A DNA stretch of 64,000 nucleotides from Parietaria judaica (Eukaryota; Streptophyta; Magnoliopsida; Rosales; Urticaceae): contig OX940871.1 in NCBI GenBank assembly GCA_954871525.1, positions 29,672,586 to 29,736,585 on the forward strand. Direction: 5' to 3'. Of the stretch, positions 13,901 to 23,335 are shown piece after piece; position 1 is the stretch's first letter, and the number at the start of each line of letters is the position of its first letter. Position numbers and translations under genes: made by a program. The notes under the pieces are model-generated. The model had not been told where the DNA came from, searched no databases, and was given only the letters and a program-made list of their open reading frames with translations.

Positions 13901-15034
13901 GCATTTCCTATGGCATTTCTCGTCAACAATTTAATCCTTGCATATTTTTTCATGAGAACTCTTGTTATATTCAAATTCCAATGTATAGGCCCTAAAATCA
14001 TTATTTTTTCAATTGGTTTGAAATTTAAGGTCTTAAAAAATGTAAAGTAAAGAAATGCTATAGGAAATGCTATAGCATTTCCTATGGCATTTCTCGTCAA
14101 CAATTTAATCCTTGTATATTTTTTCATGAGAACTCTTGTTATATTCAAATTCCAATGTATAAGCCCTAAAATCATTATTTTTTCAATTGATTCGAAATTT
14201 AGGTCGTAAACAATGTAAAATAAAGAAATGCTATAGGAAATGCTATAGCATTTCCTATGGCATTTCTCGTCAACAATTTAATCCTTGCATATTTTTGCAT
14301 TAGAACTCTTGTTATATTAAAATTCCAATGTATAAGCCCTAAAATCATATTTTTTCAATTGGTTCGAATTTTAGGTCGTAAACAATGTAAAATAAAGAAA
14401 TGCTATAGGAAATGCTATAGCATTTCCTATGGAATTTAACGTCAACAATTTAATCCTTCCATATTTTTGCATGAGAACGCTTGTAATATTAAAATTCCAA
14501 TGTATAAGCCCTAAAATCATTATTTTTTCAATTGGTTCGAAATTTAAGGTTGTAAAAAATGTAAAATAAAGAAATGCTATAGAAAATGCTATAGCATTTC
14601 CTATGGCATTTCTCGTCAACAATTTAATCCTTTTATATTTTTGCATGAGAACTCTTGTTATATTCAAATTCCAATGTATAAGCCCTAATATCATTATTTT
14701 TTCAATTGGTTTGAAATTTAAGGTTGTAAAAAATGTAAAATAAAGAAATGCTATAGGAAATGCTATAGCATTTCGTATTGCATTTCTCGTCAACAATTTA
14801 ATCCTTGCATATTTTTGCATGAGAACTCTTGTTATATTCAAATTCCAATGTATAAGCCCTAAAATCATTATTTTTTCAATTGGTTCGAAATTTAAGGTTG
14901 TAAAAAATGGAAAATAAGGAAATGCTATAGGAAATGCTATAGCATTTCCTATGGCATCTCTCGTCAACAATTTAATCCTTGCATATTTTTGCATGAGAAC
15001 TCTTGTTATATTCAAATTCCAATTAAAATCATTA
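10978..15034. repeat. 4-mer higher-order repeat, 673 bp
   Basis: A marker monomer with TTCGACTTTTAGGTCG recurs at 10978, 11651, 12324, 12997 and 13691, with a related TTCGAATTTTAGGTCG at 14363. The spacings are 673, 673, 673, 694 and 672 bp. A 673-bp unit fits four 174-bp monomers minus 21 bp at one palindrome and minus 1 bp in each of two monomers. The 694-bp unit keeps the 21 bp that the others lack (see about 13040). Periodicity fades after about 15030. Confidence 0.88.
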
Positions 15035-17253
15035 TTTTTTCAATTGGTTCGAAATTTAAGGTTGTAAAAAATGTAAAATAAAGAAATGCTATAGGAAATG
15101 CTATAGCATTTCCTATGGCATTTCTCGACAACAAATTAATCCTTGCATATTTTTGCATGAGAACTCTTGTTATATTAAAATTTTAATGTATAAGCTTTAA
15201 AATCATTATTTTTTCAATTGGTTCGAAATTTAAGGTTGTAAAAAATGAAAAAAAAAGAAATGCTATAGGAAATGCTATAGCATTTCCTATGGAATTTAAC
15301 GTCAACAATTTAATCCTTGCATATTTTTGCATGAGAACGCTTGTAATATTAAATTTCAATGTATAAGCACTAAAATCATTATTTTTTCAATTGGTTCGAA
15401 ATTTAAGGTTTTAAAAAATGTAAAATAAAGAAATGCTATAGGAAACGCTATAACATTTCCTATGGCATTTCTCGTCAACAATTTAATCCTTGCATATTTT
15501 TGCATGAGAACTCTTGTTATATTCAAATTCCAATGTATAAGCTTTAAAATCATTATTTTTTAAATTGGTTTGCAATTTAAGGTTGTAAAAAATGTAAAAT
15601 AAAGAAATGCTATAGGTAATGCTAGCATTTCCTATGGCATTTCTCGTCAACAACTTAATCCTTGCATATTTTTGCGTGAAAACGCTTGTTATATTAAAAT
15701 TCCAATGTATAAGCGCTTTAAAATCATTATTTTTTCAATTGGTTCGAATAAGGTTGTAAAAAATGTAAAATAAAGAAAAGCTATAGGAAATGCTATAGCA
15801 TTTCCTATGGCATTTCTCGTCAACAACTTAATCCTTGCATAATTTTGCATGAGAACTCTTGTTGTTTTAAAATTCCAATGTATAAGCTTTAAAATCATTA
15901 TTTTTTCAATTGGTTCGAAATTTAAGGTTGTAAAAAATGTAAAATAAAGAAATGCTATAGGAAATGCTATAGCATTTCCTATGGCATTTCTCGTCAACAG
16001 TTTAATCATTGCATATTTTGGCATGAGAACTCTTGTTATATTCAAATTCCAATGTATAAGCCCTAAAATCATTATTTTTTCAATTGGTTCGAAATTTAAG
16101 ATTGTAAAAAATGTCAAATAAAGAAATGCTATAGGAAATTCTATAGCATTTCCTATGGCATTTCTCGTCAACAATTTAATCCTTGCATATTTTTGCATGA
16201 GAACTCTTGTTATATTCAAATTTCAATGTATAAGCTTAAAATCATTATTTTTTCAATTGGTTCGAAATTTAAGGTTGTTAAAAATGTAAAATGAAGAAAT
16301 GCTATAGGAAATGCTATAGCATTTCCTATGGCATTTCTCGTCAACAACTTAATCCTTGCATATTTTTGCATGAGAACTATTGTTATATTTAAATTCCAAT
16401 GTATAAGCCCTAAAATCATTATTTTTTCGATTGGTTCGAATTTTAAGGTTGTAAAAAATGTCAAATAAAGAAATGCTATAGGAAATGCTATAGCATTTCC
16501 TATGGCATTTCTCTTCAACAATTTGATCCTTGCATATTTTTGCATGAGAACTCTTGTTATATTCATATTCCAATGTATAAGCCCTAAAATCATTATTTTT
16601 TCAATTGGTTCGACTTTTAGGTCGTAAACAATGTAAAATAAAGAAATGCTATAGGAAATGTTATAGCATTTCCTATGGAATTTAACGTTAACAATTTAAT
16701 CCTTGCATATTTTTGAATGAGAACGCTTGTAATATTAATATTCCAATGTATAATCCCTAAAATCATTATTTTTTCAATTGATTCAAAATTTAAGGTTGTA
16801 AAAAATGTAAAATAAAGAAATGCTATAGGAAATGCTGTAGCATTTCCTATGGCATTTCTCGTCAACAATTTAATCCTTGCATATTTTTGCATGAGAACTC
16901 TTGTTATATTCAAATTCCAATGTATAAGTTTTAAAATCATTATTTTTTCAATTGGTTCAAAATTTAAGGTTGTAAAAAATATAAAATAAAGAAATGCTAT
17001 AGGAAATGCTATAGCATTTCCTTTGGCATTTCTCGTCAACAACTTAATCCTTGCATATTTTTGCATGAGAACTTTTGTTATATTCAAATTCCAATGTATA
17101 AGCTTTAAAACCATTATTTTTTCAATTGGTTCAAAATTTAAGGTTGTAAAAAATGTAAAATATAGAAATGCTATAGGAATTGCTATAGCATGTCGTATGG
17201 CATTTCTCGTCAACAATTTAATTCTTGCATATTTTTGCATAAGAACTCTTGTT

Positions 17254-17258
17254 ATATT
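17254..17258. repeat. Target site duplication, left (ATATT)
   Basis: ATATT directly precedes the left LTR and is repeated after the right LTR at 29398-29402. In intact monomers this place reads TTGTTATATTCAAATTCC, so the element split one monomer and duplicated five of its bases, as expected for a plant LTR element integrase. Confidence 0.95.
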
Positions 17259-18112
17259 TGTTGACGTGGTTTCCCACCTCAATCAGTCAAGTGTGACTTG
17301 TGAGCATATGATATTTTTGGATGAAATAACTTGGTGGAATTCGATCTCTCGCGTTGCAAGCTCACGGTTTACTCACGATATATATATAAGTATATAAGCG
17401 ATATAAACGAGACGAGGGATTTTTTATAGAGGTTCGTCCCAAAGCGGTAGTTGACTACTTCCTCTGTTAGTTTATTGCGACAATGAACATAGACGGATAG
17501 CTACAGGCAGCTAGATCACGTCTGAGAATAGAAAGAAATGGAGAAGGAGAGAAAGAATACAATAAGATCTCAAATAGACAAGAATGCCGGGTAGAATCTC
17601 TTCAGTGTATTCTCTAGAGGTTGTAAGTATGTGTGTGTGTTTATCTGAGCTTGAGCTTTGGCATTTATAGACTTCAATTCTTCCCGTTGAACTTCCAGGA
17701 ATCGAGGGGTCTTCACTCCGTGCTGATCGGGTTGAATGGACGATCTGGCTACACGTGTCCCATGACTTCGTTCTCGTCGTCGTGTTTGAATTATGCCCGT
17801 TGGAGACTTGACTCTGTGCTCCTGGTCTTCCGTCTGAGTTTGAAATATGATGCCGGGTAGAGAATATGTCGACTCTACCCTCGTCTTTCTGGGCTGATGT
17901 CGAATGGATTTGGGCTTTAGAACTCATTGGGCCGAGTAGCCTGTATCCGTAGGTTCTTGGTCTGATTGAGAATCTCTTTGGGCTTCTCAAATGGGCTTTT
18001 ACGAATACCAGTTTGTTTCTTTAAAGCCTTTTATCATGGTTTGTAAATTTAATTAATTCACAACCTTAGCACTTTATGTCATATTTAATAATGACGAATT
18101 TGTACATCAACA
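17259..18112 (-). repeat. Left LTR (3' LTR of the element)
   Basis: This 854-bp copy starts TGTTGACG and ends CATCAACA. Against the right LTR I count about 15 substitutions and two length differences: 8 extra bases here near 17817-17824 and one extra T near 17667. In element orientation a TATAAAAAA lies at the complement of 17420-17428. ACACGTGTCC, a G-box/ABRE-like motif, is at about 17752. Short open frames inside it are chance frames. Confidence 0.96.
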
Positions 18113-18124
18113 GTTAGCCCCCTA
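18113..18124 (-). other. Polypurine tract
   Basis: Immediately inside the left LTR, the element strand reads TAGGGGGCTAAC, ending at the LTR boundary. A short G-rich purine run at this place is the usual primer for plus-strand DNA synthesis in LTR elements. Identification rests on position and composition. Confidence 0.75.
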
Positions 18125-18327
18125 CTATAAAAAATACGAAGTAAATTTTATAGTATTTACTCGATGAAATCATGTAAAATTCGTGCCGGATAGGATTAAT
18201 TAAATTTGTGACTTTTGCCACAAATCTGCATAATCCGGGCAGGATTTTGGATAATTTCGAGATCAGATGGACAGATAGGGTCTTAAAGCTGTAACCGTCG
18301 CTTCGAATTTTGGGCGGGATCAGTTAC

Positions 18328-18504
18328 AACACGTGTCCCATTTTGCGGAGTTCGAAGGGAATAAACTCTTCACATTCTCCTGACACAGCTGTCGTGGTGA
18401 CGTGTCGTCGGATAGCTCGCTGATCTCAACCGTAGGATGAGGTTTGTTGCGTTTTTTGAAAAAACCCTAACCGTAGGATCAGCGACAATTTACGAGTATA
18501 AATA
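18328..18504 (+). promoter_or_regulatory. Putative promoter of the antisense gene
   Basis: Upstream of the plus-strand gene are ACACGTGTCC (18329-18338) and TGACGTGTC (18398-18406), both G-box/ABRE-like, a telobox AAACCCTAA (18462-18470), and TATAAATA (18497-18504). The TATA box sits within CGAGTA...TACTCG inverted arms. AACCGTAGGAT occurs twice (about 18428 and 18469). The element's own LTR promoter would read the other strand, so this is a second, opposite promoter region inside the element. Motif matches are direct; activity is inferred. Confidence 0.6.
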
Positions 18505-18905
18505 CTCGAGTGATTCGCATTAAATGGGCACGTCTCTTCAGCTTCAACCCGTCGCACGTCTTTCGAAGGTAACCTCTTTTCTCTTTCCTCTATATATACT
18601 CTGTGTGGTATTCGAATACCATTTTTGAATTTTTAGAGAGAGAAAAGCTTTGAGTTTTAGAGAGATAAATTCTGCGAATCGCCATCGGAGGTGCTCTGAG
18701 GTCTGTCTTCGTGTCTAGAGATTCAGGTTCTTCCTTTCTTCTTCGTTATCTTCTCTGTGAGTCTGTTTGAGGGTTGTTCTAGGTTTCTAGATATCGCTTT
18801 TTCCGGTTTTCTTGAATCTCTATACTTTTCTAGTTTCTGGGTAACCTTTTCTGAGTATTTGTGCTCGTCTAGATTATCTTTGGTTTTTTCTAAGATATTT
18901 ATAAA
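18505..18905 (+). other. Putative 5' untranslated leader of the antisense gene
   Basis: About 400 bp between the TATA box and the first good ATG, rich in CT runs such as TTCTTCCTTTCTTCTTCG near 18727, as is common in plant leaders. It contains a small open frame from an ATG at 18757 that overlaps the main start in another frame and has no recognisable content. A leader intron is possible but not demonstrated. Confidence 0.4.
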
Positions 18906-19467
18906 ATGGGTCCTAAGAAGACGGTCTCAAAATGGCAAACAGAGTTTTTGACTACAGATTCTCCTAAGTCAATTCTGAAACCTAAAGACCTGGTTAGGAT
19001 CCGGGTAGAATATAAGATTCCCTTATCGATAGAGCTTAGATTGCCGGGTCCGGAAGAACATGCCGACGATCAAAACTCGGACGTCTGGATTTGTGTATAT
19101 CAGAGGTTTTTTGAGTCCGGGGGGCTTACATTTCCTATTCCTGAGCTTATCTTAAGGTATCTTAGTTACCTAGGGGTTTCTATCGGGCAACTTAGCCCGA
19201 ATTCTATCCGGATCTTGATGGCCTTGCTTGTCCGGTCCCAAGAGTGTTTGTATTCACTTACAATCTGGGACTTGTTGACGGGCTTGGTCATCAAGGCCAA
19301 CGGTCAAGCTAAGGGTAGGTTTTTCCTATCCGTCAAGGAAGGGGAGATCATAACCGGTCTTCCCAAGAAGGAGAGTGCTTGGACCCACAAGTATTTCTTC
19401 TTCATGGCCGGTCAGGAAACGCTCGGTTCTTGGCCGGGCTATAGGAATGAATGGGTCCACGAGATAG

Positions 19468-19551
19468 GTAAGATTCTGGGTTGGGTTTTCTATTTTTTCT
19501 TATTCGGCTGCTCTTGTGTGTTTGCTAATTTCCTGTCTCTTTTTTATGCAG
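19468..19551 (+). other. Intron 1 of the antisense gene
   Basis: Donor GTAAG follows AG at 19468 and the acceptor TTTTTTATGCAG ends at 19551. It is 84 bp, T-rich, and removal keeps the frame (codon split after its first base). The frame happens to stay open through it, so an unspliced reading would look continuous, but the splice signals and T-rich composition favour splicing. Confidence 0.7.
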
Positions 19552-19713
19552 TCGAGGACCCTGAGAAGCCTAAGTCTCGTCCGATCACAGAAGAGTGGAA
19601 GGCTTTGAAGAGGAGGCTTTTTCCTTCTGGTCCGGAGCTGTGGTCGAACTTCACGAGGGAGAGGTTTGAAGCTGCCGGGCTTTGGATTGAGCCTGACGAG
19701 GAGGAATTTCCGG

Positions 19714-19803
19714 GTACAATTTCTGAATCTGTCTTTTTGGTTTTGTTTCGTATTTGTCTATTTTATTTTATTTTTTATAAGTGTGTATTTTTGACGTGTA
19801 GAG
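19714..19803 (+). other. Intron 2 of the antisense gene
   Basis: A T-rich segment begins GTACAATTTC at 19714. Two acceptors are close together: TGTAG ending at 19801 and TGTAGAG ending at 19803. Only the second (90 bp) keeps the exon 3 frame that stays open to 20603. The first gives an Arg-rich frame ending at 20151. Choice of acceptor is therefore inferred from frame. Confidence 0.6.
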
Positions 19804-20603
19804 GATATGGACGCTCTACGCCCGAAGGGACAGAGTCTTCGCCAGAGGCGAAGACAGGAGGTTCGGCCTCGGCCGGAGCTGCTCGTCAGGAGACGGGCAC
19901 GCGGATTGAGGAGAGAGGATCTGGCGCGTCTGCGCCGGCTAAGGCTGCTCGTCAGGAGACGAGTAGGAGGAACAATGAGACTCCTGTTCGGGAGTCTCTT
20001 GCTGAGGTCGCCTCTGGGGCGACCAAGAAGAAGGATGTCGTCGAACTTTCCGACGATGGGGAGAGCACCCCGGAGGTTACGCCTTTGGCGAAGCCTTCGG
20101 AGAGGGAGATTGTCCCTCCTTCTGCTCCTGCTCGTCCTTCCAAGGGCGTGATCCGTCCCTCTCTGGACGGAGTTATCCCGAGGACAGGCTCAGAGGTGGC
20201 CGCGAAGATGCCGCACGAAGGAGGGGACTCCGGGGTCCGGAAGAAGGCAAAGGGGGATTCGGCCCCGAAGGAGGTGGCGAGGAAGGACGTGGTCCCGCAA
20301 GGAGGTGCGAGGGCCTTGGAGAAGGGCAAGGGGGTTTCTCGGGAGAGCGAGCGCCCGAAGGAGGCCTCCCGAGGTGAGGCGAGGGAGACGGGGTTGATTC
20401 CCCCGGTGGTTGAGGGGCAGATTAGGGAGAAGATGGTCTACCGGAAGGCGGGGTGCACTTGGATGGGGGACAAGGGTCTCCACAAGGCGCCTAAGGTGGC
20501 GGCCGGTCTTCTCCGGCAGATTACGAATGGTGGGGTCGGCAGGGTCCCCAGGAGTATTGCCGAGAAGAGGCCGTACAAGGATGTGGCTGCGGCTACAACT
20601 CTG

Positions 20604-20679
20604 GTAAGCATTGCCGGCTTTAGGTTTGGGTTTTTACTTATTCCTTAATTTTTTCTAACTTTGGTTTTTGGACGTGCAG
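20604..20679 (+). other. Intron 3 of the antisense gene
   Basis: Donor CTG/GTAAGC at 20604 and acceptor GGACGTGCAG ending at 20679 bound a 76-bp T-rich intron. Exon 3 ends on a whole codon, but the long exon 4 frame needs one base before its start. A one-base change near this junction, or an unseen alternative site, must be assumed. Confidence 0.6.
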
Positions 20680-21773
20680 CTCGTCGCCTCTATCACGACA
20701 TGGTCCTCGATTATGAGGACCAATTATATTAGGCTAGAGAGGGCGCGCAAGCCTCCGAGCAGCTTGCGCTGAAGGAGAGGGAGTTGGCTGATGTCGTGGA
20801 GGGCATCCGGGTGAAGGCGGAGCAGATCGTCGTTATGGGCCGAAAGGTCGCCGCCTGTGATGCCAAGATCAAGGGGCTCGGGAATACGGTTGTCGATCTT
20901 CGGGAGAAGTTGACAAAAGCTACCCAGGCGATTGAAGAGGCTCAGGGTGCGAGCGAGGCGGCCGTCAGGCAGATGCTGGCTTCTGACGCGGCCAAAGGAC
21001 GGTCTGAGGAGTTGGCCAAGAAGAAGGAGGAAGAGGCCTTGGCCTTGAAAGAGGACGTGCAGCGCCTTGCTGCTGAGCTGGCTGAAGCCCGGCAACGATC
21101 TGCTGACCGCGAGGCCAAGAAGAAAGCTGTCCGTGTCCGATACCGCCGAAAGGTGGAGGAAAGGGACGTGCTAATCGCGTGGTACAAAGGTACGGCCGCT
21201 GACAATAGTTGCTTGGATCAAGCCGATGGTTGCCTCGAGCTGATCCAAGACATCATTGACGGCAACGTCCAAGATTTCGAGGCCGAGAAGGAGGTCCTAG
21301 AAGGCAACGCTGCTCGCTACCAAGCTCTCTTGGATGCGGTTCCGGCACCGCTGATCGGGTCTCCGGCTCTGTCTCCAGATGCCGAGCTGACCGGTGTTCC
21401 TCTTGTAGATCTGAGCCTTCGGTCTGAGCAATCATCCGCCAAGGAGTTCGCCTCTAAAGATCCCGCCATCGAGCCCGTTGTTGAAGATCCTGTGGCCGGG
21501 GAGACCATCGTCGATGAGACCACCTTGCCCGCCATCGCTGATACCGAGGAGGTGGTCCTCGAAGAGCCGACCCTGAACGAGCCCGTTGTTGCCGAGGAGA
21601 CCGTCGCTGAGGAGATCGCCCTAGAAGAGCCGATCCTGGACGAGCCCGTCGTTGCCAAGGAGACTACCACCGGGGAGCCGACCGAGCATGGAGGCCAAGC
21701 CATCGAAGAAGAAGGAGAAGAGAAGGAGGAGGAAGACCGAGAGGTCGCGGAGGTACCCGGGGTTGACACATAG

Positions 21774-22237
21774 AGTGTCCCCCATTTTTTTTTGTTTTTC
21801 AATTAATAAGGCCTAAGGCCAAGACAATTTCTATGGGCAAGTCTACGGCGACTTGGACCCTTTTTTTGTAAAGATTTGGATATGCCCGTGGTTAGGGCCT
21901 TTGCTTATTTCTATTCTATGCTATGCTCGCAATTTCTTGCCATACTCTACTCGTCTGTGTTTCTAAGTTATTTTTCTAATCGTACTTTTCTATATTTGCT
22001 TTTCTATTTGAGGTTCTGAATGTCCTATCGTATACTAATGATGAATAACAAAAAGATCGAAGGTTTGAAATTTGCTAAGTATGAGAAATGTACGGGTACC
22101 TTTTGTCGTTGTGCTCCTTTGATATTTATCGCCTAGTCTGTTCTGTTTGTTCTTCATAATATCCCGCAGGTTGTGCTTTCTGAAAAACACATTTGTAAAA
22201 GCCAGACATATGTTGTTACATATTTTTTCAAGAGGAT
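21774..22237. other. Non-coding spacer between convergent genes
   Basis: T-rich, low in open frames. It should hold the 3' end of the antisense gene transcript (TAG at 21771, then a run of T from about 21785 and AATAAGG near 21804) and, on the other strand, the element's 3' untranslated region. No coding potential or further motif was recognised. Confidence 0.6.
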
Positions 22238-22525
22238 TAGGCTTGTCGCCTTAAGGGACGGGTTGGATGCCCGGTTAGGTTTATTAACCCTTGTGGTGGG
22301 TTTGTTACCCGGATAGGCTTGTTGCCTTATGCGACGGGTTGGTTACCCGGGTAGGCTTGTTTCCTTATGCAATGGGTTTGTTACCCGGGTAGGTTTGTTA
22401 CCTTATGTGGAGGGTCTGTTACCCGGATAGGTTTGTCACCTTATGTGATGGGTCTGTTACCCGGGTAGGTTTGTTACCTTAGGTGATGGGTCTGTTACCC
22501 GGGTAGGCCTGTCGCCTTGACGCGA
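22238..22525. repeat. 38-bp minisatellite in the element's 3' untranslated region
   Basis: Units beginning TAGGYTTGTYRCC start at 22238, 22276, 22314, 22352, 22390, 22428, 22466 and 22504, with every spacing exactly 38 bp: seven full units and a partial eighth. Most units contain TTACCCGGGTAGG, carrying the CCCGGG palindrome. Units differ by scattered substitutions but no length change. Tandem repeats in the hypervariable 3' untranslated region are known in Tat-lineage elements (Ogre, Retand) and can seed new satellites. Confidence 0.93.
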
Positions 22526-22705
22526 GTTTCGGGACAAGTTTCCTTTCAGGCCAGCCCTATTGAGTCTTGCTATTCGTAGTTCTCGGGCCTGTTTGGTTTT
22601 GGGTTTGGATTGAGACTGCGCCCATTTTTTAGGATGGGCTGCCTACGTACCCCAAATTTGGGGATCAAGTCATTACGTAGTTCAGGGGAGACCGGGTAGG
22701 TCGGG
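22526..22705. other. Spacer downstream of pol
   Basis: About 180 bp between the 38-bp repeat array and the pol stop. It contains TACGTACCCC and GATGGGCTGCC-like sequence but no recognised motif or frame. Confidence 0.5.
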
Positions 22706-22987
22706 TTAGGCGTAGTATTTCCTTAAGTGCATGGCGTTCCAGCTGCGGAGGACTCTTGTTCCATCCGGAGTGGCTAGCCGGTATACTCCAGGTTTTACTA
22801 CTTCGGTGACGATGTAAGGTCCTTCCCAGTTAGCCCCGAGCTTGCCCGCATTCAGCTCGGCGGTGTTTTGGAAAACTTTTATGAGGACCAACTCTCCCAC
22901 TATGAATTTTCGACGTTTGACCTTTGAATTATAGTACTTAGCTATCGAGTTTTGATAGTTGGAAATTCTTATCAAAGCTTGTTCTCA
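22706..22987 (-). pseudogene. pol: pol fragment: integrase C-terminal region
   Basis: This final 90-odd codons of pol continue the integrase frame after an in-frame TGA at 22985-22987. The segment has the GELVLIKVF, KLGANWEGPYIV and GVYRLA motifs of the SH3-like DNA-binding end of plant gypsy integrases, and ends RSWNAMHLRKYYA. No chromodomain follows; the frame stops at 22706. Lack of a chromodomain agrees with Tat-lineage membership. Confidence 0.88.
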
Positions 22988-23335
22988 TCTTTCGTCGATG
23001 TAGTCGAGCTGGTCTTCCCTCATTTCGTCATTGAGTTCTGCGTCCAAAAGGGCGAATTCCCTTCGAAGGCTGGGTGTCTCTATCTCTGCTGGTATCACGG
23101 CCTCAGTGCCGTGTATCATTGAGAAAGGGGTTTCCCCGGTGGCCCTACGCGGGGTAGTCCTGTAGGACCAAAGGACTCCTATGAGCTCATCTGCCCATCG
23201 TCCCTTTTTGGTGTCTAGGCGTCTCTTGATTCTGTCCACTATTACCTGGTTAGCTACTTCGGCTTGACCATTGCCTTGAGGGTATCTCGGAGTGGACGTG
23301 TTCAATGATATTTTCCAGTTTATGCAGAAGTTCTA
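22985..23335 (-). pseudogene. pol: pol fragment: integrase core, second half
   Basis: It carries the catalytic glutamate in [13 protein letters not shown] (residue 16 counted from the first Met, 23305), followed by [13 protein letters not shown] and [10 protein letters not shown], all typical of plant gypsy integrases. It is in the same frame as the preceding integrase part but separated from it by a TAG at 23333-23335, and is followed by TGA at 22985. Integrase inserts the DNA copy in the nucleus; this copy cannot make it in one piece. Confidence 0.9.

Larger units (their letters stand above)
1..17253. repeat. Satellite array, left block (174-bp monomer)
   Basis: About 100 head-to-tail copies of an AT-rich monomer whose basic length is 174 bp. 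Fixed landmarks in every copy are CAATTGGTTCGAAATTTAAGG-like sequence, a palindromic segment, and a TTGCATATTTTTGCATGAG segment. Copies on this side are fairly heterogeneous: 173, 174 and 177 bp (the last with an extra ATA in the CCAATAATG variant, for example near 890 and 1410), plus about 153-bp copies that lack part of the palindrome. The consensus does not match the Arabidopsis 178-bp centromere repeat as I remember it, and I do not recognise the family. Monomer length near a nucleosome repeat is typical of plant centromeric or heterochromatic satellites; function is inferred only. No gene is seen in this block. Confidence 0.97.
18906..21773 (+). pseudogene. Spliced antisense gene of Tat element (transposase_28-like, coiled coil), broken
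   Basis: This plus-strand gene lies between pol and the 3' LTR and converges with pol. Proposed exons are 18906-19467, 19552-19713, 19804-20603 and 20680-21773. The exon 1 product resembles the plant family named 'putative gypsy type transposon' (Pfam Transposase_28), with motif QLSPNSIRILMAL at residues 100-112. Exon 3 encodes a low-complexity linker rich in Ala, Glu, Lys and Gly. Exon 4 encodes a long coiled coil, then an acidic Glu/Val/Pro tail with a 21-residue tandem repeat (63-bp offset, 21558 and 21621). Extra antisense genes are known in Tat elements such as Grande; their function is unknown. Two faults are seen. Splicing at 20604/20679 puts exon 4 out of frame with its long coding stretch. 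That stretch also has a TAG at 20730-20732. The first ATG (18906) has a good context (AAAATGG). Confidence 0.75.

Noticed and set aside
1693..16593. Many satellite open frames on both strands in the left array as protein genes
   Set aside because: They follow from a 174-bp monomer divisible by three. They start and stop wherever a monomer of other length occurs and show no independent coding signal.
17511..17990. 159-codon minus-strand frame in the left LTR, partly repeated in the right LTR
   Set aside because: The frame is disrupted in the right LTR by the 8-bp length difference, lacks a known domain, and lies in non-coding LTR sequence.
18757..18951. 64-codon plus-strand frame before the antisense gene
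   Set aside because: It overlaps the better main start in another frame, and its composition reflects a T-rich leader.
19807..20151. Arg-rich 114-codon frame overlapping exon 3
   Set aside because: Off-frame shadow of exon 3; the main frame stays open to the next donor site and has the expected composition.
20942..21802. Minus-strand frames opposite exon 4 (87 and 161 codons)
   Set aside because: Serine-rich shadows of a Glu/Ala-rich coding stretch; no family similarity recognised.
22706..22987. Chromodomain at the end of integrase
   Set aside because: Pol ends shortly after the SH3-like region; no chromodomain motif follows.
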